Source: Phycisphaerales bacterium UBA3158
Lineage (GTDB): Bacteria > Planctomycetota > Phycisphaerae > Phycisphaerales > SM1A02
NCBI GenBank assembly: GCA_002364555.1
Contig: DEYM01000042.1
Coordinates: forward strand, 1-32,978
DNA: 32,978 nt
Direction of reading: 5' to 3'
The stretch's first letter is position 1; each line of letters begins with the position of its first letter. This document shows positions 23,148 through 31,489 of this stretch, in pieces. Both the position numbers and the translations under genes were made by a program. Below the pieces are notes generated by a model. That model had not been told where the DNA came from, did not search any database, and was given only the letters and a program-made list of their open reading frames with translations.

Positions 23148-24551
23148 TCAAATTCGATCGCTGCCATCCGGAGCCAGCGTGCCTGGTATCAGACCCGGAT
23201 ACCAGATCGTGTCCTCCTCCAGTCCATCACACGCACGACGCATGAGCAGGTAGATCCTGGTCCAGGCCGCACAGAGATAGCTGAATACCCAGCTCAGGAC
23301 CAGAAGGATCACAATCGACTCCCAGAACCCGATGAACCAACCTGTCGCCGAACCCCACCATGAACCGCCACCGGGCGATGGCTTTTCAATGCTGGAGAAG
23401 ATCTCGATCGCCCCACCGGCACCATCCATCGTGGAGTTCCAGGTCCAGAAGCCCTGAAGCCCCGCCGTCGTTGAAAGCGCCGCATTGGCCAAAGCCAACA
23501 CAAGGACCAGCCCGAGACCAAGACCTATCAGACCCATTCCGATGTAGAGAATCAAATGCAGTGGCCTGCTGATCATGTAGGAGAAGGCTCTTTGCATCGC
23601 ATCCCCCCCATCGCAGTTCTCCACCGCGACCGCAGGGATGAGCATTCCCCCAGCGGCACCATACGCAAACAGCAGCAGCACGATCCCAAGCCCGATCATA
23701 AGACTGACGCCGTAGAAAACCGAGACGAGCAGATTCAGTACCGGGACGTTCATGAGCAGACCCACGACCAGCAGAACAGCAGACAATCCTGCCGCCATCA
23801 CGAGTGGGATAAGAACACTCGAGTAGAAATTGATGAATCTCGCCGTTGCGTATTCACACGCTTCCAACGGTCCACAACGCTGGCCTCCCGCCGCCATCAA
23901 AGTCTCCATTCGACACATGGCGCCTCCGAAGATGGAGATCAGGAGAAGACTCCACAGGCCCATGAACAGCATGAACCACCACTGCCCGTGTATCCACAGA
24001 CGCCTTGGCGTCTGCCAGGCGAGATCGATTCCGGCATTGACGATGCTGACGGCTGACAGTTCAAGCGTCCCCTCGGCAATGGTCGCCAGTTGAAGACCAA
24101 TCCAATCGACCGTCGCCTCGAAGGGGCCTCGCCCACGCGTTCCGTTGACGGCCTTGAAATCACGAATGAACGCCTCCATCCGCTTTCCCTCGATCGCACC
24201 CGGGGTCGCATACATCTCCCGCATTGCAGAGAAGACCTGATGAGGACTGGTCGGCTCGTCTATCTGGAGCTCGAGATTCGTCCACTTGTCCGCCGCACGC
24301 CTGATTGATCGTTGCTGACTGACTGTCAGCTCTCCATCCCATGGAGACGCCATCAGACCTTCAGGGGGAACCGGTGTTCCGATCGCGTCCCATAACTGGC
24401 CACCCAACGCAATCATGGCGATGAAGAGCACGGAAAGCGCCAATCTGCCTGGCTGGAGGGAAGTCCCGATGGCCTTGAGAACACGACCGAAACGAAGGAC
24501 TTTGCCGAATTCCATGTCGTCAACAGTAATGCGATGAACATCGCGTTCCAT
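23148..24551 (-). CDS. Polytopic membrane protein of unknown function
   Basis: The 467-residue protein has a short cytoplasmic head, a first membrane helix (ALSVLFIAMIALGG), a polar loop of about 130 residues, then six or more strongly hydrophobic segments (for example FMLFMGLWSLLLISIFGG and ILLVLSWVFSYL). CGPLEACEYATARF precedes one bundle. No transporter or enzyme signature is visible. The start at ATG 24551 is supported by CAGGAGATTCCC immediately upstream; the longer open frame lacks this. A function cannot be assigned. Confidence 0.75.
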   Translation of the reverse strand: MERDVHRITVDDMEFGKVLRFGRVLKAIGTSLQPGRLALSVLFIAMIALGGQLWDAIGTPVPPEGLMASPWDGELTVSQQRSIRRAADKWTNLELQIDEPTSPHQVFSAMREMYATPGAIEGKRMEAFIRDFKAVNGTRGRGPFEATVDWIGLQLATIAEGTLELSAVSIVNAGIDLAWQTPRRLWIHGQWWFMLFMGLWSLLLISIFGGAMCRMETLMAAGGQRCGPLEACEYATARFINFYSSVLIPLVMAAGLSAVLLVVGLLMNVPVLNLLVSVFYGVSLMIGLGIVLLLFAYGAAGGMLIPAVAVENCDGGDAMQRAFSYMISRPLHLILYIGMGLIGLGLGLVLVLALANAALSTTAGLQGFWTWNSTMDGAGGAIEIFSSIEKPSPGGGSWWGSATGWFIGFWESIVILLVLSWVFSYLCAAWTRIYLLMRRACDGLEEDTIWYPGLIPGTLAPDGSDRI

Positions 24552-24697
24552 GGGAATCTCCTGTGTTGAGTTCAGGGGCATCATCACCACAGAACGATCT
24601 CGAAGCAAGCCGCCGGATACTGGAGGCTCGCAGAGGCCCGGAAAACCCGATCACGGCACGATGGCCCATGGTGGCGATCCCGTCCAGACGAGACGAT

Positions 24698-25288
24698 TCA
24701 GGTTGAGAACTTGTCGCGCGTTCGAACATTGAAAAGGGTTCGACGCATGGTCCTCTTGAGATTGTCGACGAGACCCATGCTCTGGATTCTCTGGAGATTC
24801 CCATCTCGCAGAGATGGCATGAAGTCGGACTCCACACCCATGAACGAATACATGAGATCGAGATAGGGCTTGCCAAGAAAAATCATCGACTCGTAGGAGG
24901 AGATGTACCAGGGATATTCCATGGACATGACCTGGAGCATGATCTCACGAGCACGGCCCGAATGCCGCTTGACCTCGTAGGAACCACGTCGCATGAATCG
25001 GCCTCTTCTGGAATATTCGGACAAGGTGATGTCTCGTGTCGTCAGAATGAAGTGGAGATCATGTGATTCCGAGTAGTCACGAACCCACTGATTGACATCC
25101 GCGAAGGTCGCCTCGGGCCCTGAAGGCAGGGAGACGTGCCAGACGCGATTCCCCTTGTCATCCTCCCATTCCTCGGAGCGCTCCGAATCGAACGGGACAT
25201 TGAGAAACACCTGCGCGCAAATTCTCGCCGTGAGCGTACTCCCGGAGCTTTCGGGGCCTATGACGAAGAAAAACTTGGGTTTCACCAT
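24698..25288 (-). CDS. Small sulfotransferase-like P-loop protein
   Basis: This is a 196-residue protein. FFFVIGPESSGSTLTARI at residues 6-23 is a 5'-phosphosulfate-binding loop of sulfotransferase type. FILTTRDITLSEYSRRG is in the place of the 3'-phosphate-binding motif (R and S). It is shorter than usual (250-300 residues), so it may be a minimal sulfotransferase or a related nucleotide-binding protein. The start has AGGA five bases upstream. It lies 89 bases before the next sulfotransferase on the same strand and could share a transcript. Confidence 0.7.
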   Translation of the reverse strand: MVKPKFFFVIGPESSGSTLTARICAQVFLNVPFDSERSEEWEDDKGNRVWHVSLPSGPEATFADVNQWVRDYSESHDLHFILTTRDITLSEYSRRGRFMRRGSYEVKRHSGRAREIMLQVMSMEYPWYISSYESMIFLGKPYLDLMYSFMGVESDFMPSLRDGNLQRIQSMGLVDNLKRTMRRTLFNVRTRDKFST

Positions 25289-25377
25289 GTATTCCTGTTG
25301 AACAAGAAGGAATGAACGAACACTTCAAGGCGGTTGACCAGCACATGAGTATACCAACCAGCCGTGCTCTTCAGAAG

Positions 25378-26271
25378 CTACCACTCACCCCTACTTGCTC
25401 GTGAGAGAAGCTCATCGGGGTCCCAGGGCATGGCACCTTCAGGAAATGCCGGATGAAGCAAGGGAGCGATGGCCGCCACATCCTTGGCTGTCCTGTCGAG
25501 AATGTATTGAACAGTGCCCAGGCTGGGCGGCTCAAGGCTTGTGGTGGACTTTTTCATCACCGACGCCTTCAGTCCTGTTCGAATCGAAACGGGGAGATAC
25601 GGTCTGATCATCTTTCGGTAGAGAGCCGAGGAGGTGATCGATCTGCTCAAACCGGTGTTGAGAAGCTTGCCTTTACTGACATTCGCCGACGATTCTGATC
25701 GGACGAGATCCGGCCGAGGCGACAACCCCAGGAATCGCTGCACTGCTGCGGCCATGTTCCTCCTGTCGCCCATGTAGGACTCGAAATGGAGAACCATGAT
25801 CCTGTCTTCGCTGAATCTCTCCAACCACGGTTCGAGTTGTTGACGGTACAAGGTGTATTCGATCAACTCCGGAATCTGCTTCACCGCCTTGTTGATATCA
25901 GGATCAACAGCCCCACCACCATCGAACATGTGCTGATGATGAGAGCGAATTCTGGCGACGGGTTCACGGACGATGTAGATCACACGGAGATCGGAACCCA
26001 GAAGTTCATGTGCTCGCCCGGCCGATCCCGAATGCTCTGGAAGCATCGAATAGTACGTAGACGCCTCGAAGGCGATCTGGCCAGATGCACATCGCCTGAA
26101 ATTCCGCTCGTAGGCAGCTCGACCTTCTGGAGTCAGAACCTCGTCATGATTGAGATTCCCGGGCTCCTTGCGATCCGGAACCGAGATCCCTGGATGGGTC
26201 GCGAGATCCGAATAGAGCGTCGTCGTACCCGATTTCATGGCACCAATGATGAGAAATGACGGCAAGGTCAT
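25378..26271 (-). CDS. Sulfotransferase domain protein
   Basis: The 297-residue enzyme has the PAPS-binding FLIIGAMKSGTTTLYSDL loop at the N-terminus (residues 6-23) and the 3'-phosphate-binding IYIVREPVARIRSHHQH. KEPGNLNH and FEASTYYSM match the bacterial heparan/NodH-like group. By family it moves a sulfuryl group from PAPS to a hydroxyl or amine on a carbohydrate or lipid; the acceptor is unknown. No membrane helix is evident. Nearby sulfotransferases, an esterase and a flippase suggest a sulfated surface glycan. Confidence 0.88.
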   Translation of the reverse strand: MTLPSFLIIGAMKSGTTTLYSDLATHPGISVPDRKEPGNLNHDEVLTPEGRAAYERNFRRCASGQIAFEASTYYSMLPEHSGSAGRAHELLGSDLRVIYIVREPVARIRSHHQHMFDGGGAVDPDINKAVKQIPELIEYTLYRQQLEPWLERFSEDRIMVLHFESYMGDRRNMAAAVQRFLGLSPRPDLVRSESSANVSKGKLLNTGLSRSITSSALYRKMIRPYLPVSIRTGLKASVMKKSTTSLEPPSLGTVQYILDRTAKDVAAIAPLLHPAFPEGAMPWDPDELLSRASRGEW

Positions 26272-26547
26272 GCTGACAGGCGTTTCCCGTTGAAAGATCC
26301 AGTTGATCCTGACACGCTAATAAATCCTGAATATGGACACGGAATTACATTCTATCTGGCAGGCAAACGTAGGATTCTTACAGAACGTCGGAACAAAGTC
26401 GTTCATCGAAGCGAATCTACATTGGGTTCCGATACCCCAAAACCCGCCTTGTTGTCACTAAAACAGCTTTTTTCTTGATTGCACTCCTCCCGGAAGTACA
26501 TTTCTACGAGCTGAATAGTTCAGAAGGTTTTTACAGGTCAGGCATCA

Positions 26548-27468
26548 ATGAACGTGAAGTACCAGACATTCTTTGCTGCGATCGCACTTGCCATTGGAGG
26601 CGTGGCCCAGGCTGACGAGAAGCCTGAGATCGATGTCCTCATTCTGGCCGGCCAATCCAACATGGTCGGCGGCGCGAAGGTGATCGACACGCCAGCCCAT
26701 CTTCAGGAGTACGTTCTGGAGAACCCCGCCATTCTTCAGAGATCATGGATCAATGGCGAGGATTGGGATGATGACTGGCACAACCTCGAGCCAAGAGGAC
26801 AATGGCTGGGTCCTGAGATGATGCTTGGTCACGTCCTTTCCGATGCATTGCCCGGACGACAGTTCGCTTTCATGAAAGTCGCCTACAACGGAACGAATCT
26901 CGGATGCAGCTGGGATCCCGATGGATGCGGCCAGAATCTGTATCAGCAGATGTGCGAGCTGGTCGATCTCTGGGAGGAACAGCTCGAGGACATGGGCTGG
27001 GATCCCAACTTCGTTGGCTTCATCTGGGTTCAAGGCGAAGGAGATTGCTCCGCCGAATGGGCGGCCAAGCGATACGATGAGAATCTCGAACAACTCTTCA
27101 GCGGTGTCAGATTCCAGACGGGCAATGCCTCGCTCGCATGCGTTGCCGCCAAGGTCAATCCAATAGGAAAGTCCGAGGGTTCATATCTCTACAAGGACAT
27201 CTATCACGCGGCTGTCGATTCCGTCGTGGCTGCTGATGGCAACGCTGCAGCCGTGAACTGCAAGACGGTCGCGTTGCGTGACGACCTGGTCCACTTCTCT
27301 TCAGAGGGAATGCTGGAGGTGGGTGCGGCCCTTGGAGATGCCTTCCTGGCCCTGGATCCATTCGACACCGGTACGGAGACGCCATGCCGATCGGACATAA
27401 ACAACAACGGACAAGTCGAGATCATGGATCTCCTTGTTCTCCTTGGGGACATCGGCCCCTGCCCATGA
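26548..27468 (+). CDS. Secreted SASA-type carbohydrate esterase with dockerin-like tail
   Basis: The 306-residue exported protein has a signal peptide ending at about VAQA (22). The SASA/DUF303 esterase domain carries the nucleophile S37 in LILAGQSNM, WVQGEGDCSAEW in the middle and a DDLVHFSSEG motif with the catalytic Asp and His. It resembles sialate O-acetylesterase and other acetylxylan-type esterases and should deacetylate polysaccharides. Residues about 280-306 (SDINNNGQVEIMDLLVLLG) form one calcium-binding half of a dockerin-like repeat, common as planctomycete C-terminal tags. Its last 47 bases overlap the opposite flippase gene. Confidence 0.88.
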   Translation: MNVKYQTFFAAIALAIGGVAQADEKPEIDVLILAGQSNMVGGAKVIDTPAHLQEYVLENPAILQRSWINGEDWDDDWHNLEPRGQWLGPEMMLGHVLSDALPGRQFAFMKVAYNGTNLGCSWDPDGCGQNLYQQMCELVDLWEEQLEDMGWDPNFVGFIWVQGEGDCSAEWAAKRYDENLEQLFSGVRFQTGNASLACVAAKVNPIGKSEGSYLYKDIYHAAVDSVVAADGNAAAVNCKTVALRDDLVHFSSEGMLEVGAALGDAFLALDPFDTGTETPCRSDINNNGQVEIMDLLVLLGDIGPCP

Positions 27469-29101
27469 ATCTCGAAACGATTGGCAGTCGGTTCGAGAGT
27501 TTGAGAATTCTCTGACGCTCATCCCGCTCAAGCAGCAGGAAGAAACTGCTGGGCATGCACAGCATTCCAACGAGAAGAACTGAGCCGATCAGCCATTCCC
27601 ATGTCCATTCCGTGATGCTCGCCATCAGGACGACACCCACCAGAGCAGGCACGAAAGCGGCCATGAGTGGCCTGACAAGTATGTTCCACCACCAGGTCAA
27701 CATGCTGATATCCACGAGCTTGACGATTCGGCGAGGCATCAGCACACCGAAGAAGATCAGCTGGCACAACAGTGTGATGCCTGAAAACACGAGTGACACA
27801 TTCGGATCCTCGGTGATTCCCGCTACGGCATAGAGCATGATCAACGCAGCCGAGACCGAGAGGATGAACTTGAGAATGCCCGCTGCGAAGAGAATCCCGA
27901 AATATTTCTTCACAAGACCCATTCCATAGAGGAACTTCGATGCGGCCGTCACCGACTCGAGGAAGATTCCTCCGATCAGCAGCATGGAAAGCATTCCCCA
28001 GACAAGATCGACCGCTTCCTCGTAGGGCATTATCTCAAGCAGCGATGCATCGTGCTTCAGACGGCTCCCGAGCCAGAGATCTATCAACGGCCTGAAGAAG
28101 ATGACGATGAGCGTGGTCGAAAGCAGCATCACTCCCGAGGTGATTCTGGATACCGTCAGCATCGCCTTGATATTGGTCTGCCGGTTTCCCCGCTCATGGA
28201 TATCGGCCGCAATCGCGACAGTCCCGACGAATACCTGGGATCCAAATCTTCTCGCATAGCCTCTGAGCTGATTAACGATCGCGTAGATGCCGTTGTAGAT
28301 GCTTCCGAAGACGAGGTTGAGAAGATAGTTGTCCAGAACGAAGAAGTTGAAATTGGTGAAAGGCTGAGCTGCCGTCATGCCACCAAGTCTGAGAAGACGA
28401 CCCATCACCGAACGATCGAGAAGAGACCAGTCAATGCGGGCCTCCTTCATCACATGACGCGAGACGAGGACTCTCGCAATCGCATGGAAGAACTTGAGCA
28501 CCATGCGAATCAGGACGAAGGCCGCGAAGATGTTCCATCCGAAGGGCAACATGGCCAGACCGAACGAGACGAGGTCCAGCCATCGACGAATGGTCAGATC
28601 CGCGTTGTAGAGAATGGGACGCTGGCACACGAGAAACAGGGACAATGAAGGCGAGGTGACGATCATCATCACGATGATCACCGCTTCGGTGGCGATGGCC
28701 AGTCGCAGATCGAACAGCTGATCCGGTTCGAAGTTGAGAATGGCGTCCGGGTACAGGACGATCACGACTGTGCAGGCCAGGAGAAAGACCGCCAGCACCA
28801 GGAGCAATCCAACTGAGTTCGTGACGATCTGTGACGTCGATCCGACTGAATCCGATTCCCGAACCTCCGATATGGACTTCACCAGGGTGGACGTCACGGC
28901 GGAGCGAAATGGAGCCACCATGGCATTGGCCATCTGCTGAACGAGCATGAAGAGACCGAACAGCCTGAAGCCGAATGTCTGGATGAGCAATGGAATCAAG
29001 ACGAAGCCGACAATCATCAGCAGCCCTGTCCTCATCCAGTTGGAGCAGATGAAGAGAATCAGGTTGCTGCTGGTTCTGCGGCGAGGCGTTGAATCGCTCA
29101 A
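27422..29101 (-). CDS. Polysaccharide flippase / MOP-superfamily membrane protein
   Basis: The 559-residue protein has about 12-14 hydrophobic helices spaced as in Wzx/PST flippases (for example LLMIVGFVLIPLLIQTFGFRL near the start, then FFVLDNYLLNLVFG). It would move lipid-linked sugars across the inner membrane. The frame starts with TTG at 29101, backed by AGGGGATTGCC upstream; the first ATG (residue 23) would cut into the first helix. The 3' end is shared with the esterase gene on the other strand. Confidence 0.82.
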   Translation of the reverse strand: MSDSTPRRRTSSNLILFICSNWMRTGLLMIVGFVLIPLLIQTFGFRLFGLFMLVQQMANAMVAPFRSAVTSTLVKSISEVRESDSVGSTSQIVTNSVGLLLVLAVFLLACTVVIVLYPDAILNFEPDQLFDLRLAIATEAVIIVMMIVTSPSLSLFLVCQRPILYNADLTIRRWLDLVSFGLAMLPFGWNIFAAFVLIRMVLKFFHAIARVLVSRHVMKEARIDWSLLDRSVMGRLLRLGGMTAAQPFTNFNFFVLDNYLLNLVFGSIYNGIYAIVNQLRGYARRFGSQVFVGTVAIAADIHERGNRQTNIKAMLTVSRITSGVMLLSTTLIVIFFRPLIDLWLGSRLKHDASLLEIMPYEEAVDLVWGMLSMLLIGGIFLESVTAASKFLYGMGLVKKYFGILFAAGILKFILSVSAALIMLYAVAGITEDPNVSLVFSGITLLCQLIFFGVLMPRRIVKLVDISMLTWWWNILVRPLMAAFVPALVGVVLMASITEWTWEWLIGSVLLVGMLCMPSSFFLLLERDERQRILKLSNRLPIVSRFMGRGRCPQGEQGDP

Positions 29102-29315
29102 GAGGCAATCCCCTGATAAACCGTGACATCACATCCAAGGGTCGAGGCCCTGCATCGAATGGGATCCCACGGAACTCCCATCGGGCATTCTCCTTCGACT
29201 CGAGAAGTACCCGCAGCCTCTCAGTGTAGATACTTCAAGGGATGGGTGTCACTTGTGATGATCAAGCCATGGTGTCTCGTCTTCGAAAACCGACGATTGC
29301 TCTAGAATCATCTCG

Positions 29316-30155
29316 ATGGCGTCCTCCATTCTCATCATGCTTCTACTCGCCATTTTCCTGCTGGCCGTCCTCTACTCGTCGGTGGGACACGCCGGCGCAT
29401 CCGGGTATCTGGCCGCGATGGCGTTGGTAACCCAGATGCCTCAGGAAGAGATGAAGGCGGTTGCACTGACACTCAACATCTTCGTTGGCGCCATTGGAAG
29501 CTGGCGTTTCATCCGGGCGGGTCATTTCGACTGGGGAGCCTTCTGGCCATTCGCACTTCCAGCCATTCCGATGGCATTCCTAGGCGGGCTGTGGCAACTA
29601 CCGCCCAACGTTTTCAAACCTTTGATTGGTCTAGTACTGATCTTCTCCGCACTCATCCTCATCATCAGAGTCTGCCGGACAAGCGGCTCGATCACGAATC
29701 CGACTCCACAAGAGGAAGAGCGATGCTCACTACCTCCGCTTCCTGTGGCCATTGTCTCAGGTGGCATACTGGGATTGATGGCCGGACTCACAGGAACAGG
29801 CGGTGGGATTTTCCTCTCACCGCTTCTCCTGATCATGAGCTGGACGGACTCCAGGAGAACGGCGGCAGTCGCGATCGTTTTCGTACTGGTGAACTCATTG
29901 GCTGGACTCGGAGGCGTCGTCGCCGACATGCCAACACTTCCGTCCGAGTTGCCGTTTTACATCGTCGCGGCGACATCAGGCGGACTGCTCGGGTCCTGGC
30001 TGGGCGCCCGCAAGCTCCCGGGCAACGGAATCAGGCTTCTTCTGAGCGTGGTGCTGCTGGTGGCGGCCTTCAAGATGTTGCTGACGGCCAATGGCGACGA
30101 AGGTCGATCCATGTCGCCCGGACCTGCCGTATCGTCTCAATCGGGCATTTCGTAG
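29316..30155 (+). CDS. TauE/SafE family anion exporter
   Basis: The 279-residue integral membrane protein has about eight helices in two halves. LYSSVGHAGASGYLAAMAL in the first half and ILGLMAGLTGTGGGIFLSPLLL in the second are the duplicated family signatures. Members export sulfite, sulfoacetate or other organosulfur anions. The nearby sulfotransferases make a sulfur substrate plausible but do not prove it. The ribosome site is weak. Its last 19 bases overlap the convergent sulfotransferase gene. Confidence 0.87.
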   Translation: MASSILIMLLLAIFLLAVLYSSVGHAGASGYLAAMALVTQMPQEEMKAVALTLNIFVGAIGSWRFIRAGHFDWGAFWPFALPAIPMAFLGGLWQLPPNVFKPLIGLVLIFSALILIIRVCRTSGSITNPTPQEEERCSLPPLPVAIVSGGILGLMAGLTGTGGGIFLSPLLLIMSWTDSRRTAAVAIVFVLVNSLAGLGGVVADMPTLPSELPFYIVAATSGGLLGSWLGARKLPGNGIRLLLSVVLLVAAFKMLLTANGDEGRSMSPGPAVSSQSGIS

Positions 30156-30862
30156 CTGAACTGATCCAGCTCCCAACCGAACATCTTTCGAACCAGATCT
30201 TCAGTCTCGGAATCGTAGAATTCTCGAATCGATCTGTCGTTCTTGCGAAGGCCGGTCTTGAATTTGGGAAGATCCCCGGAATCGAACTCGATCGAGAGGT
30301 GACGGCACACGTCGCGTATTCCACCATCGAGATCTTCAAATCTGATGTAGTAATCGAGACATTCCTTCTGGTCGATCAGGTACGTCCCCTGATCGTTGAC
30401 GGTACCTCCCAGACGGATCCATGATCTGAACTTCTCGATATCGGTGTTGCCCGACACACGATCAAATGCATTGCCTATGCCCGTCAGCCTCGTGATCAAG
30501 CTACGACCCTTGCGGGAAATCGAATAGCCGTTCTGCTTTCGTTTCTCCAACCAGTAGAAGAGCGAGACGAGCTTGTCGAATGGATTTCGAATGACGGTGA
30601 ACTTGTAGTAGTCATCCCAGATCTCGCGACCGATCTGATCCCTGATCTCCTTGGCGGACATGTGGTTTCGCCATGTCGATGATTTCGCATTGGGACCCCG
30701 GTATCCAATGATGCCACTTTCGGTAACAGATTCCTCACGACGATGACTGGCTTCCCATGTGCCCTCAGGAACGCAATATCTCTCGAAGAACGATTCCACC
30801 GAAGTACCAGCGGTCTTCTTGCCCTTCGTGACGATGAATTTCTTTCGATGGCTTACGAGCAT
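30137..30862 (-). CDS. Sulfotransferase family 2-like protein
   Basis: The 241-residue protein has FIVTKGKKTAGTSVESFF at the N-terminus as the PAPS 5'-binding loop, and FTVIRNPFDKLVSLFYW as the 3'-phosphate site; this R-N-P-F-D pattern is typical of the Sulfotransfer_2 (carbohydrate sulfotransferase) group. ATG 30862 is chosen; a TTG nine codons upstream is possible. Acceptor unknown. It lies about 50 bases beyond the terminator of tRNA-Asn and overlaps the TauE gene tail. Confidence 0.82.
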   Translation of the reverse strand: MLVSHRKKFIVTKGKKTAGTSVESFFERYCVPEGTWEASHRREESVTESGIIGYRGPNAKSSTWRNHMSAKEIRDQIGREIWDDYYKFTVIRNPFDKLVSLFYWLEKRKQNGYSISRKGRSLITRLTGIGNAFDRVSGNTDIEKFRSWIRLGGTVNDQGTYLIDQKECLDYYIRFEDLDGGIRDVCRHLSIEFDSGDLPKFKTGLRKNDRSIREFYDSETEDLVRKMFGWELDQFSYEMPD

Positions 30863-30914
30863 GGCCTTCACGATACTCAAGTGGGCCAAAGCCCGCGGTG
30901 CATGTCCTGAAAAG

Positions 30915-30950
30915 ACAAAGGGCCAGAGGTGGGAACCTCTGGCCCTTTGT
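30915..30950 (-). terminator. Strong terminator of tRNA-Asn
   Basis: A perfect 16-base stem with a GGGA loop (TCCC on the transcript) is followed on the minus strand by CTTTTC. It starts nine bases past the tRNA 3' end. Confidence 0.9.
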
Positions 30951-30959
30951 ACTGGAAAG

Positions 30960-31032
30960 CTCCCCCGGCTGGACTCGAACCAGCGACCTAGCGGTTAACA
31001 GCCGCTCGCTCTACCAATTGAGCTACAGGGGA
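30960..31032 (-). tRNA. tRNA-Asn (anticodon GTT)
   Basis: This is a 73-base cloverleaf on the reverse strand. The acceptor is TCCCCTG/CGGGGGA (one T-G pair) with discriminator G, the D-arm is GCTC/GAGC, the anticodon stem is GCGG/CCGC with GTT, and the T-arm is GCTGG-TTCGAGT-CCAGC. CCA is not encoded. A perfect seven-base hairpin (31039-31056) lies just upstream of its 5' end. Confidence 0.97.
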
Positions 31033-31111
31033 TTTCAGGGGTCTGATTCCAGACCCGAGCCCCTAGGATACCGATCCTGAGCTGGTGCGGCAATGTCTGG
31101 CCCCCATGGAC

Positions 31112-31139
31112 TTGATTTCCAGCCAGATGAACCTAATCT
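31112..31139 (+). promoter_or_regulatory. Probable rpmE promoter
   Basis: TTGATT (31112-31117) and TAATCT (31134-31139) are 16 bases apart. The start site would fall about 35-40 bases before the rpmE start codon. Confidence 0.45.
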
Positions 31140-31183
31140 ATGGGGCTTCGGCATCCATACGGCTGCCGGCAACCAGGAGCCAT

Positions 31184-31420
31184 ATGGTCATGCAGAAAGA
31201 AATCCACCCCGAATTCCATCCAGAGTGTCAGGTCAAGTACCGAGGCGAAGTCGTCATGACCGTCGGCGCTACTGTTCCTGAACTCAATGTCGAAATCTGG
31301 TCGGGCTCCCACCCCTTCTACACCGGCAAGTCATCCTTCGTGGATACCGCCGGTCGGGTCGAGAAGTTCCAGAACAAGTTCAAGGGCGACTACTTCAGCA
31401 AGAAGAAGAAGTCCAACTAG
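31184..31420 (+). CDS. rpmE: 50S ribosomal protein L31 (zinc-free type)
   Basis: The 78-residue protein has IHPEFHP near the N-terminus and HPFYTGKSSFVDTAGRVEKF in the second half, which are diagnostic for L31. The CxxC pairs of the zinc-binding form are missing: WSGSHPFYTG replaces CSNCHPFYTG, and only one Cys remains. It is therefore the C- (zinc-independent) type. The C-terminus is basic (SKKKKSN). AGGAG at 31175-31179 serves ATG 31184 (spacing 4) or ATG 31190 (spacing 10); both give an intact protein. It is followed by a terminator, then prfA. Confidence 0.95.
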   Translation: MVMQKEIHPEFHPECQVKYRGEVVMTVGATVPELNVEIWSGSHPFYTGKSSFVDTAGRVEKFQNKFKGDYFSKKKKSN

Positions 31421-31441
31421 TTCCTTTCGAGTACGTTCAAG

Positions 31442-31472
31442 GCCGTGTCTCCCTGATGAGACACGGCTTTTT
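31442..31472 (+). terminator. Terminator between rpmE and prfA
   Basis: GCCGTGTCTC pairs with GAGACACGGC around a six-base loop and is followed by five T. It is strong, so prfA either has its own promoter between here and its start (which is very short) or depends on read-through. Confidence 0.9.
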
Positions 31473-31489
31473 CACGCGCAACCCGGATC

